Shown here piece by piece: positions 1 to 6,071 of a stretch of 12,771 nt of DNA (position 1 is its first letter; every line of letters begins with the position of its first letter). The DNA comes from Eggerthellaceae bacterium (GTDB lineage Bacteria > Actinomycetota > Coriobacteriia > Coriobacteriales > Eggerthellaceae). A program made the position numbers and the translations under genes. Location: contig JAGCZM010000085.1 in assembly GCA_017960005.1 (NCBI GenBank), forward strand, positions 1 to 12,771. Direction: 5' to 3'. The notes under the pieces were generated by a model. The model did no database searches. It saw only the letters and a program-made list of their open reading frames with translations, and was not told the DNA's origin.

Positions 1-329
1 ATCGATTCGATTTTTACCGCAGAAAGTCCGATGGGGTTGGGCCGATAAGGGCTTCTCGTGGCAAACACGCCGACGCGGTCGTTTCCGCCGAGGCGGGGAG
101 GCCGTACCATCGGATGCCAGGTATCCGGCGCATCATCGTTTTCGAAAAGCCATAAAAGCCAGAGATGAGAGAAATCTTCCAAACCGCGCAAAGCATTCGG
201 GTCTCTGAACTTCGGCTCGAACACAATGGTTCCCCGAAGCTGCTTGACCAATCCCGCCTGCCGCGGAATACCGAACTTTTCTTCGAAATCCGTATGGATG
301 CGTGCGATAACCTGAATGGCAAAAGTCAC
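1..329 (-). CDS. trmO: tRNA (N6-threonylcarbamoyladenosine(37)-N6)-methyltransferase TrmO, 3' part beyond window
   Basis: Reading the minus strand from a GTG at 329 gives 109 open residues up to the left edge, with no stop. They match the TrmO/TsaA (UPF0066) family: EKFGIPRQAGLV near residues 17-28, RGLEDFSHLWLL at 48-59, RPPRLGGN at 76-83, and GVFATRSPYRPNPIGLS at 87-103. This is the SAM-binding beta-barrel core. The family N6-methylates t6A at position 37 of a threonine tRNA. The GTG is chosen because it lies just before the family's usual N-terminus. It sits 5 nt after the hypE stop with no clear Shine-Dalgarno, so translation is probably coupled to hypE. The C-terminal part of the protein is outside the window. 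Family assignment is confident; the exact start is less so. Confidence 0.9.
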   Translation of the reverse strand, partial: MTFAIQVIARIHTDFEEKFGIPRQAGLVKQLRGTIVFEPKFRDPNALRGLEDFSHLWLLWLFENDDAPDTWHPMVRPPRLGGNDRVGVFATRSPYRPNPIGLSAVKIES

Positions 330-334
330 CCGAA

Positions 335-1357
335 TCAGCAGATGCGGGGAAGCTGTTCTCCCACCAACATATCCAGGATACGTGTTCCTCCGAATGAGGT
401 TTTGAGATAAACCTTGGGGAGGCGATCCGGTTGTACCGAAGAGACATATCCGATGATAGCGGCATCAGCGCCGTATTTGTTGGCTTGCATGGCACGGAGG
501 GCAACTTGCGCCTCGTTTGCGTCCACCACGCAAACCATCTTGCCTTCGTTTGCTACCTGCAGCACATCATAGCCGAGCATTTCGCAGGCACCGCGTACGC
601 TGTCTTTGACGGGGATGGCATCCTCTTCGATGGTGATATCGACGTTGGCCTGTTGGGCAAACTCGTTTAAGGTGGAAGCCAGACCGCCGCGTGTCGGGTC
701 CCTGAAACACCGTGTATGAGGTGCGGCAGAAAGTACGTCTGCTATCAGATGATTGAGAGGAGCGGCATCGGATTGCAAATCCGTCTTAAAACTCAAACCC
801 TCACGACAGCTCATGACGGTGATGCCGTGGTCTCCCAAGGTTCCGCTTACCAATACCGCGTCGCCGGGCTTGATGTTTTGTCCACCCAAATCGATTCCTT
901 CGGGGATAAGGCCGATGCCGGCGGTGGTGATATAGATGCCGTCTCCGTGGCCCTTGTTGACCACCTTGGTGTCTCCCGTAACCAAGGAAACACCGGCTTC
1001 TTTTGCGACATCGGCCATGCTTTGGCAGATGCGTTTCAGATCGTCAATCGGAAATCCTTCTTCAAGGATAAAACCGCAACTGAGATACAAAGGTTTGGCG
1101 CCGGATGTGGCCACGTCGTTGACGGTACCGCATACCGCAAGACGCCCGATATCTCCTCCCGGAAAGAAGTGGGGCGACACGACAAAACCGTCCGTGGAAA
1201 AAGCCAAGCGCTCACCTGCGCTGGGAGCGGGCAAAACGGCCGCATCGTTTCCCTGCAAAAGTTCGGCGGAAGGGTATGCGGCCAAAAACACCTCATCGAT
1301 GATGCGCTTCATCATGGAACCGCCGCTTCCGTGGCCGAGCATTACGGTTTGATCCAT
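335..1357 (-). CDS. hypE: hydrogenase expression/formation protein HypE
   Basis: The protein has 340 residues, the usual HypE length. HypE is a PurM/AIR-synthase-fold ATPase. It receives a carbamoyl group from HypF on its C-terminal cysteine, dehydrates it to a thiocyanate, and passes the CN ligand to iron on HypC-HypD for [NiFe] hydrogenase. The N-terminus has the glycine-rich GHGSGG (residues 8-13), followed by a GNDAAVL-type segment and a VNDVATSGAKPLYLSCGFILEE-like nucleotide-binding region. DPTRGGLASTLNE is typical of the C-terminal PurM domain. The last four residues are PRIC, the essential modified cysteine at the terminus. The ATG is preceded by AAAGGA about 6 nt upstream. It lies 30 nt after nikR and 5 nt before trmO, so it is probably co-transcribed with both. 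No other hyp genes are visible; the gene upstream of this operon is on the opposite strand. Confidence 0.96.
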   Translation of the reverse strand: MDQTVMLGHGSGGSMMKRIIDEVFLAAYPSAELLQGNDAAVLPAPSAGERLAFSTDGFVVSPHFFPGGDIGRLAVCGTVNDVATSGAKPLYLSCGFILEEGFPIDDLKRICQSMADVAKEAGVSLVTGDTKVVNKGHGDGIYITTAGIGLIPEGIDLGGQNIKPGDAVLVSGTLGDHGITVMSCREGLSFKTDLQSDAAPLNHLIADVLSAAPHTRCFRDPTRGGLASTLNEFAQQANVDITIEEDAIPVKDSVRGACEMLGYDVLQVANEGKMVCVVDANEAQVALRAMQANKYGADAAIIGYVSSVQPDRLPKVYLKTSFGGTRILDMLVGEQLPRIC

Positions 1358-1387
1358 TGCAAATCCTTTATCCGTAAACAGGTCGGG

Positions 1388-1801
1388 CTATTCGACCGTG
1401 GTCAGTACCAGCTTGCCGTTGGTGACACCCTTGGTTCCGATGATGGAGTCGGCGATGTCGCGGATATCGTAGGAGTCGCCCTTCAAGACGATGACTTCAA
1501 GGCAGCGATGTTGGTCGAGATGAACATGCATGGTTGAGATTATATTTTCGAAAAAGTCGTGCTGGAAATCGTCGAGCTTTTCCTGGAGACCGGGCGTGTG
1601 ATGATCGAATGTTACCGTCAGCGTTCCCACGACCTTTACGCCGGGAAACGCAACCGCTTCTTCGTTTAACGCATCGCGTACCAAATCGCGGATGACTTCG
1701 CTGCGGTTTTTGGCAACGCCTCTGCGCGCGGCAAACGCGTCGAAATCCATCAGCAAATCCTCGGGCATCGCAACCGAGAAACGCACCAGGTCGTTGTTCA
1801 T
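1388..1801 (-). CDS. nikR: nickel-responsive transcriptional regulator NikR
   Basis: This is a 137-residue protein with the two-part NikR architecture. The N-terminal ribbon-helix-helix DNA-binding domain (about residues 5-48) carries RFSVAMPEDLL and NRSEVIRDLVRDAL. The C-terminal ACT-like domain binds nickel. Against E. coli NikR, the four square-planar nickel ligands align to His81, His92, His94 and Cys100 (HVHLDQHRC, then LEVIVLKGD). NikR binds DNA when loaded with Ni(II) and usually represses nickel uptake genes, or regulates nickel enzymes in some bacteria. The ATG at 1801 is preferred over an in-frame TTG at 1819 because AAGGAG lies 7 nt upstream of the ATG. The gene sits between a small unknown gene (32 nt upstream) and hypE (30 nt downstream). 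I see no close match to the E. coli GTATGA-N16-TCATAC operator upstream of the operon. Confidence 0.93.
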   Translation of the reverse strand: MNNDLVRFSVAMPEDLLMDFDAFAARRGVAKNRSEVIRDLVRDALNEEAVAFPGVKVVGTLTVTFDHHTPGLQEKLDDFQHDFFENIISTMHVHLDQHRCLEVIVLKGDSYDIRDIADSIIGTKGVTNGKLVLTTVE

Positions 1802-1808
1802 CTTCTTG

Positions 1809-1814
1809 CTCCTT
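1809..1814 (-). promoter_or_regulatory. ribosome binding site that sets the nikR start
   Basis: AAGGAG on the minus strand lies 7 nt before the ATG at 1801. It overlaps the region that an upstream TTG start at 1819 would place inside the coding sequence, so it favours the ATG. Confidence 0.7.
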
Positions 1815-1833
1815 GCCAAAAAAGTCGGAACGT

Positions 1834-2088
1834 TTAAACCAAGGTCACCGATACGGCGGCACCGGATGCGACATCTTTTTCGAGGGCGTCTTTGGCCTCA
1901 TCGAGCAACTGGCGAATCTCGTCTATTCCACGAAACACTTCGTGAAGTTTATCGCCCGTAGCTTCAAAACCCGCATCCTCGGCCATGTGAGCCATGTTGT
2001 GGGCCCATTTGCGCTCGACTTTGAGATGGTCATCGATCTGCTCGATCATCTGCTCGAACTGACCGGTATTGATTCCGTTGTTGCACAT
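1834..2088 (-). CDS. small helical His-containing hypothetical protein upstream of nikR
   Basis: I do not recognise a family for this 84-residue protein. The sequence looks almost wholly alpha-helical and is acidic, with an amphipathic heptad-like pattern from about residue 10 to 72 and a small hydrophobic tail ending VSVTLV. It has Cys2 and four histidines, His21, His30, His34 and His49; HNMAH (30-34) has the i/i+4 spacing of helical metal ligands. There is no signal peptide or membrane segment. The ATG has AAAGGA 8 nt upstream, which supports real translation. It is first in the nikR-hypE-trmO operon, so a role in nickel handling or hydrogenase maturation is possible. That is inferred only from context and the histidines. 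The coding call is good; the function is unknown. Confidence 0.75.
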   Translation of the reverse strand: MCNNGINTGQFEQMIEQIDDHLKVERKWAHNMAHMAEDAGFEATGDKLHEVFRGIDEIRQLLDEAKDALEKDVASGAAVSVTLV

Positions 2089-2166
2089 GTCAAAAGTCCT
2101 TTCAAGTTGTTATTATTCTTATATGGTTGTTTTACGACACGCAAGGACAAACTTCAAGGTATCAGT

Positions 2167-2631
2167 GTGAATTCTACGATTAAAAGTAACATTTTTGAAG
2201 AAAGCTTGCAGCCGATTCGGCGTAAGTACGCCGCGCATTTGCAGGGAAGCCTCAGTCCTTTTGTCGTCGTTTGTTCAAACAGGCCCTTAAGCGAGAAAGT
2301 CGTATCGGCAATCAAGGCCTCGTGTGAGAGTTTCGGATACAAAGAGGATTGGGCGGCATATGTCAGTGTCGCATCTGAGGAAGGAAACATTCTTTCTTCC
2401 GAGGATCTGTTCACGATTGTCGAGGCGCTCGATCCCAAGTGCGTGTTGGTGACCGACGTAAGCGCGGCAAAGGTTTTGTCTTTGGGTTACAAAGCGTCGA
2501 TTAAGGTCAATGACGTATGCGACGTGTTGGGACTTGAGGTGTTTGTTTTGGAGGATTTCGGGAAGGCGTTGGAGTCGTCCGCGGACAAACAAAAGGCATG
2601 GGCAATCCTCAAAAAGATGCCGCGTGCCTGA
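2167..2631 (+). CDS. conserved-looking hypothetical protein, divergent from the nickel operon
   Basis: This is a 154-residue protein of unknown family. The chosen start is GTG 2167, with AAGG 7 nt upstream. The frame stays open further upstream, but that stretch overlaps the opposite-strand small gene and has no credible start signal. The sequence looks like a soluble alpha/beta fold. It alternates beta-like segments (FVVVCS near residue 39, AAYVSV, CVLVTDVSAAKVL, EVFVLEDF) with helices, and has a GYKEDWAAYVSV patch. No signal peptide, membrane helix or catalytic motif is obvious. LDPKCVLVTDVSAAKVL faintly recalls the fold of uracil-DNA-glycosylase-like proteins, but I cannot support that. 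It is transcribed divergently from the nikR operon across a 78-nt gap. Confidence 0.7.
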   Translation: MNSTIKSNIFEESLQPIRRKYAAHLQGSLSPFVVVCSNRPLSEKVVSAIKASCESFGYKEDWAAYVSVASEEGNILSSEDLFTIVEALDPKCVLVTDVSAAKVLSLGYKASIKVNDVCDVLGLEVFVLEDFGKALESSADKQKAWAILKKMPRA

Positions 2632-2679
2632 TTTTTCTTTTTTGTCCCGAAAAAAATCAACCGTTCTTGCATTTTCGTA

Positions 2680-2707
2680 TTGCAAATATCTCACGGTGTG
2701 ATATGTT
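2680..2707 (+). promoter_or_regulatory. candidate promoter for the ferredoxin gene
   Basis: TTGCAA at 2680-2685 and TATGTT at 2702-2707 are separated by 16 nt, and a TGA immediately before the second box gives an extended -10 element (TGnTATGTT). It lies about 70 nt upstream of the ferredoxin start. The leader contains an ATCGGG/CCCGAT inverted repeat (2723-2728 and 2739-2744). This is a pattern match only. Confidence 0.35.
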
Positions 2708-2778
2708 GCGCGGGTATCGAATATCGGGCAACAATCGACCCGATGGCAAGTAAGCATAACGAAACAAAGGAGAGAGGC

Positions 2779-2964
2779 ATGGCCCATCCGGTAATCAACG
2801 AAGAAGAGTGCATCGGCTGCGGTATCTGCGTGGACGCTTGTGCACAAAGTGTACTTGAAGTTGTCGACGGTATCTGCGAAGCCGTCAACGAAGATGACTG
2901 CATCGGTTGCTCCGAGTGCATGGACGAATGCCCCATGGGAGCCATTGAGGTAGTGGAAGACTAG
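2779..2964 (+). CDS. small 2x[4Fe-4S] ferredoxin
   Basis: This is a 61-residue bacterial-type ferredoxin that moves low-potential electrons in the cytoplasm, for example to or from hydrogenases and oxidoreductases. There are two cluster motifs. The first, CIGCGICVDAC at residues 11-21, is followed by Ala rather than the usual Pro. The second, CIGCSECMDECP at 42-53, is canonical. The length is typical of clostridial-type ferredoxins. The ATG at 2779 is fixed by AAAGGAG 6 nt upstream; the frame is open further upstream but has no ribosome binding site there. The gene stands alone, with a strong terminator 20 nt downstream, so it is probably monocistronic. Its partner enzyme cannot be told from the window; the nearby hypE shows that the organism makes a hydrogenase, a natural candidate. 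Confidence 0.93.
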   Translation: MAHPVINEEECIGCGICVDACAQSVLEVVDGICEAVNEDDCIGCSECMDECPMGAIEVVED

Positions 2965-2984
2965 TCTTTCGTTCATAGCGGGAG

Positions 2985-3015
2985 AACGCCCGGGTTATAT
3001 GCCCGGGCGTTTTTT
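2985..3015 (+). terminator. rho-independent terminator after the ferredoxin gene
   Basis: A perfect 10-bp stem (AACGCCCGGG at 2985-2994 with CCCGGGCGTT at 3002-3011) closes a 7-nt loop and is followed by a run of T. Confidence 0.93.
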
Positions 3016-3102
3016 ATACAAAAACAAAACAACGGAAGCCAAACAAAGACACAACCGACTAATATATGAACATACGCAAGAAAACAACGGAGGTCAAAAC
3101 AA

Positions 3103-3759
3103 ATGGATAATCGTATTTGTCCCAACTGTGGCGCGATAAGCGGCTCCGATGCTCTTTTCTGCACCCAATGCGGAACCAAGCTTGATGCGGAGGTATCTTC
3201 TGCCGAGCAACCCGTCGAGGTTGTGGCAACCTGCAACCCCTATAACGAAAACGATGACTGGGTAAAGCGTAGCGGATTCGATCCGGATTTTGTGGCGCTG
3301 ATCGGAGAGAAGAAAGAGGTATACATCCCCAAGTTCATCGCCATGAACAACTCCGCCGCCAAAATCAGCTGGAACTGGTGTGCGTTTCTCCTCATGCCGT
3401 TTTGGGCGTTCTATCGCAGAATGTATGCGGTCGCGTTCGGATATATCGGTGCGGCGTTATTGCTCGGCATTATCGCCGGGTTCGGTTCTCCGATTTTGGA
3501 AGGCCTGTTTACCATAGCTTTTTGGGTGTCGCTCGGTCTGTGGGGCAACTTCTTTTACTACAAGACGCTTGACTACAAGAAAGACCAGCTCAAAGTATTC
3601 GATGCGGCCGGCCGCAAGGCCTTTATTGAAAAAAACAAGGGCACCAGCACAACCGCTTTGGTCATCTCCTTGTTGGTGATTCTCGGCGGCATCATAGTGC
3701 CGATGTTCATCTTGGCGTCTTGCGCCGTCATTTCTCTGCCGTTTCTCATTTTGGGATAA
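3103..3759 (+). CDS. zinc-ribbon DUF2628-like membrane protein, copy 1
   Basis: This is a 218-residue protein. Residues 5-24 form a short zinc ribbon with CPNC (6-9) and CTQC (20-23). A polar linker follows, then a DUF2628-like region: SWNWCAF, then WAFYRRMY, then hydrophobic segments at about residues 88-150. A last hydrophobic stretch lies at about 182-216 (LVISLLVILGGIIVPMF). Three to four membrane helices are likely, with the zinc ribbon probably in the cytoplasm. The family's function is not established. GGAGG lies 9 nt upstream of the ATG. The next gene is a clear paralog, sharing the zinc ribbon, an E-Y-P-F-NS segment, SWNWCAF and WAFYRRMY. Each copy has its own terminator, so the pair looks like a tandem duplication transcribed separately. 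Confidence 0.88.
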   Translation: MDNRICPNCGAISGSDALFCTQCGTKLDAEVSSAEQPVEVVATCNPYNENDDWVKRSGFDPDFVALIGEKKEVYIPKFIAMNNSAAKISWNWCAFLLMPFWAFYRRMYAVAFGYIGAALLLGIIAGFGSPILEGLFTIAFWVSLGLWGNFFYYKTLDYKKDQLKVFDAAGRKAFIEKNKGTSTTALVISLLVILGGIIVPMFILASCAVISLPFLILG

Positions 3760-3782
3760 AGACAAAACAAAACAAAGGAAGA

Positions 3783-3813
3783 AAGCGCCTGCTTTTGCGG
3801 GCGCTTTTGTTTT
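3783..3813 (+). terminator. rho-independent terminator between the zinc-ribbon paralogs
   Basis: A 10-bp stem with one G-T pair (AAGCGCCTGC at 3783-3792 with GCGGGCGCTT at 3797-3806) has a TTTT loop and is followed by TTGTTTT. Flanking CAAAAC and GTTTTG runs could lengthen the stem. Confidence 0.88.
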
Positions 3814-3825
3814 GTTGCCGATAAT

Positions 3826-3833
3826 GACATAAT
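3826..3833 (+). promoter_or_regulatory. candidate extended -10 box for the second zinc-ribbon gene
   Basis: CATAAT at 3828-3833, preceded by TGA, resembles an extended -10 element about 30 nt before the start codon. No convincing -35 box is seen. Confidence 0.3.
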
Positions 3834-3864
3834 TTTTATGCATCGGAAGTTTCAAGGAGAAAGC

Positions 3865-4590
3865 ATGGAAGAAAACGTCGTTTATTGTCCGAGCTGCGGT
3901 ACGCAAAACAGCGAAACACACAACTACTGCGTCAGCTGCGGAGAAAAGCTTGTCAAGCCTTCTCAGGCGGAGTCAAAGCCCAAAGAGGTATATGTCGTTG
4001 CCACACCCAAACCCGTTTCTTCCGAATCCGACAACCCGCCGACGCCCGTATATTCTCCGTTTAAGCAGCCGGATTATTACGAGGGGATAGATCCCGATCT
4101 TGCCTCTCTTGTCGGAAACAAACAGGAATACTACTTGCCGCATTTCAGGAAGTTCTTAAACAGCGAGGTGATCGTCAGCTGGAACTGGTGCGCGTTTTTC
4201 TTCAATCCGTATTGGGCGTTCTATCGCAGGATGTACGGGTTCGGGATCGGTTATCTGTTGTTTGTCGCGGTCTGTATATTTATAGCCGTGCTGTTCGCCG
4301 AACTTATCGGCGCGATTGCTTTGGTCGCCTTGTTGCTTCCGCCGGTGTTTTCCGGGATGTTTTCGAACTACTTTTATTTGGGGTCGCTTCAAAGAAAGCT
4401 CGACAGGTTGAACACACAGGGTTTTGAAGGAAGGATTGCCTACATAAACAAATACGGCGGAACAAGCGTTATTGCCTTGGTCGTTTCGATGGTTGTGGTG
4501 GGCGGCGTCGTGAGCTTGCTGTTTGCCTTCGGATTGCTGGCCACGGTCTTTTTTATATTAACCAGTACGTTATTCGGAGCAGTCGGCTGA
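3865..4590 (+). CDS. zinc-ribbon DUF2628-like membrane protein, copy 2
   Basis: This is a 241-residue paralog of the preceding gene. It has a zinc ribbon with CPSC (residues 8-11) and CVSC (22-25), then a longer Pro/Ser/Lys-rich linker (about 30-75). The DUF2628-like core follows, with YYLPHFRKFLNS, SWNWCAF and WAFYRRMY, then hydrophobic stretches at about 118-175 and 205-240 that suggest three to four membrane helices. The ATG at 3865 is chosen because AAGGAG lies 5 nt upstream; an in-frame ATG at 3838 has no ribosome binding site. It probably acts at the cytoplasmic membrane with a cytosolic zinc ribbon. The biochemical role is unknown. Confidence 0.88.
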   Translation: MEENVVYCPSCGTQNSETHNYCVSCGEKLVKPSQAESKPKEVYVVATPKPVSSESDNPPTPVYSPFKQPDYYEGIDPDLASLVGNKQEYYLPHFRKFLNSEVIVSWNWCAFFFNPYWAFYRRMYGFGIGYLLFVAVCIFIAVLFAELIGAIALVALLLPPVFSGMFSNYFYLGSLQRKLDRLNTQGFEGRIAYINKYGGTSVIALVVSMVVVGGVVSLLFAFGLLATVFFILTSTLFGAVG

Positions 4591-4604
4591 GATATTCAAA
4601 CAAA

Positions 4605-4635
4605 ACGCCCGCGGATGCGGGCGTCATTCTTTTTT
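4605..4635. terminator. bidirectional terminator between convergent genes
   Basis: A perfect 8-bp stem (ACGCCCGC at 4605-4612 with GCGGGCGT at 4617-4624) closes a GGAT loop. It is followed on the plus strand by CATTCTTTTTT and on the minus strand by TTTTGTTTG. It separates the plus-strand zinc-ribbon gene from the convergent minus-strand acetyltransferase, whose stop codon lies in the T run, so it can serve both. Confidence 0.85.
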
Positions 4636-6049
4636 AGGGTTGTTTGAAGTAATAAAAGGTTTCGTCCTCGTTTATTTCCACGAAATCGTTGTCGAGAATC
4701 ATGCGTCTGGATGCTTCGTTTTCTTTAAAGCATCGCGCATTGACGTTTAATCCCAAAACTTCTTTCGCATAAGATGCCGCCAACCCAAACGCTTCTTTGC
4801 CATATCCCAGACCGTGATATCGGGGGATGAGACGGCAACCGAGTTCGGCGTCCTTTGCTTGAGAGAAGTTCCAAAGAATGCATTCTCCGATCAAATCGCC
4901 TTCGTGGCCTAACCTTATCGCGAAGTTCAACGAATCGCCGATACGCATGTCATATGCCATGGAGGAATAAAAGGTATCCGGCGTCAAAGGACCGGTGACA
5001 TAGGGGTCTTCCCGGTAATCGTATCCCCAGTATTTGTTGTTTTCCACGTCGGAGCAAAGCTCGAGATATGCCTCTTTGTCCGTTTCTTTGATTTCGTCAA
5101 GGACAACACGGTTTGATTCGAGGACGGGCAACTGTTTGATTTGCGCGACGGGGGAGTTTATGTGTATCACATATTTGTTGAGCATGAACACGGGATGGTA
5201 TTGACGTTTTGAGGTGCGCAGCCCGATATCTCCGGAGTCGTCTTCTCTGTTTATATAGACGAGGGGATGTCCGAGAAGCTCTCGGGTTTTGCGTACCAAT
5301 CCGCGGTACATGACCGGATAGGCGCCTTCATACTCTTTGAGCGCCTTTTCTATATGAATAAGCAGCATATTCCCGATGACTTCTCCGATGCTGACGGCAA
5401 CGATGTCATCCTTCACGTAAAGACAGGCCCCGATCAAACCGAACCGTTCAAACGAAGAGAGCAATTCTTTTGCATGAGAGAGCTCCATTTGCTCCATGGT
5501 GTTTCTCGTCGCGTGCTGCCGTTCGTATTCGGCAATCATCTTATCGAGCTTGGGTTTGTCCTTTGCGCTCAAGACGCGTACGTCCGGCTCTCCGTATAAG
5601 CGGACAAACTTGTTGATATGGTTTCTTTGTCCCGCGAATTTCTTTCCCGCAAAATTATGGGCTTCTTCAAAAGAGTAGACGTAATCGCTCCATCTCACAT
5701 CGAAATCAAATGAAGCCGGCGCAAGACGGGGGTCGCTTTTGACTTTCTCGACGACATCTTCGGTGGCGGCAAAGAAACGAAGCGGAAGATGGTTTTGCTT
5801 GGTATAGACCAGCAGCTTATCGATCATGCCGTCGGGGTCTTTCCCGATGGGCCAGGAAAAAGCGCGCTGTCCTCCCAAAAGCTGGCTCATCACAAACGTG
5901 TCGTTCCAAAGACAATAGGAGATTTCCACCCCCTCGTTCCACATGAACTGGGATCCGGCCGAGAATTCGGAGCAATGCGAGGTGCTCCTGCGGATATAGG
6001 GGAGGTATTTCTCCAGCGTCTCGACGGTATACGGTTCGAAATTCAGCAT
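4634..6049 (-). CDS. DUF2156-GNAT two-domain protein
   Basis: This is a 471-residue fusion. Residues 1-295 match DUF2156, the GNAT-like fold related to the C-terminal part of phosphatidylglycerol lysyltransferases; the typical segments are SDYVYSFEE, GQRNHINKF and an INREDDSGDIGLR stretch. Residues about 305-465 form a RimL-type GNAT acetyltransferase, with acetyl-CoA-binding RYHGLGYGKEA (around 410-420) and the late motif NEASRRMILDNDF. The substrate is unknown: an amine, a peptide N-terminus or an antibiotic are all possible. The ATG at 6049 is chosen because the family N-terminus begins there and AAAGG lies about 7 nt upstream; the open frame continues upstream but overlaps the nitroreductase gene. 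It starts 22 nt after the nitroreductase stop, so it is probably the last gene of the hxlR-type operon. Confidence 0.87.
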   Translation of the reverse strand: MLNFEPYTVETLEKYLPYIRRSTSHCSEFSAGSQFMWNEGVEISYCLWNDTFVMSQLLGGQRAFSWPIGKDPDGMIDKLLVYTKQNHLPLRFFAATEDVVEKVKSDPRLAPASFDFDVRWSDYVYSFEEAHNFAGKKFAGQRNHINKFVRLYGEPDVRVLSAKDKPKLDKMIAEYERQHATRNTMEQMELSHAKELLSSFERFGLIGACLYVKDDIVAVSIGEVIGNMLLIHIEKALKEYEGAYPVMYRGLVRKTRELLGHPLVYINREDDSGDIGLRTSKRQYHPVFMLNKYVIHINSPVAQIKQLPVLESNRVVLDEIKETDKEAYLELCSDVENNKYWGYDYREDPYVTGPLTPDTFYSSMAYDMRIGDSLNFAIRLGHEGDLIGECILWNFSQAKDAELGCRLIPRYHGLGYGKEAFGLAASYAKEVLGLNVNARCFKENEASRRMILDNDFVEINEDETFYYFKQP

Positions 6050-6071
6050 AAACAACCTTTGGGGATAAGCT

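Noticed and set aside
14-322. 102-residue minus-strand open frame at the left edge
   Set aside because: It is a frame-shifted shadow of trmO, which reads in another minus frame from 329 and matches a conserved family.
716-1537. 273-residue plus-strand open frame across hypE and nikR
   Set aside because: It lies antisense to two confidently identified genes, has no recognisable domain and no ribosome binding site, and follows from their codon bias.
1813-2166. Upstream extension of the 2167-2631 gene
   Set aside because: This part is antisense to the small nickel-operon gene, and the GTG at 2167 has a better ribosome binding site.
2629-2659. Possible terminator TGATTTTT / AAAAATCA after the 154-residue protein gene
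   Set aside because: The stem is mostly A-T with a 15-nt loop and no following T run, so it is too weak to call.
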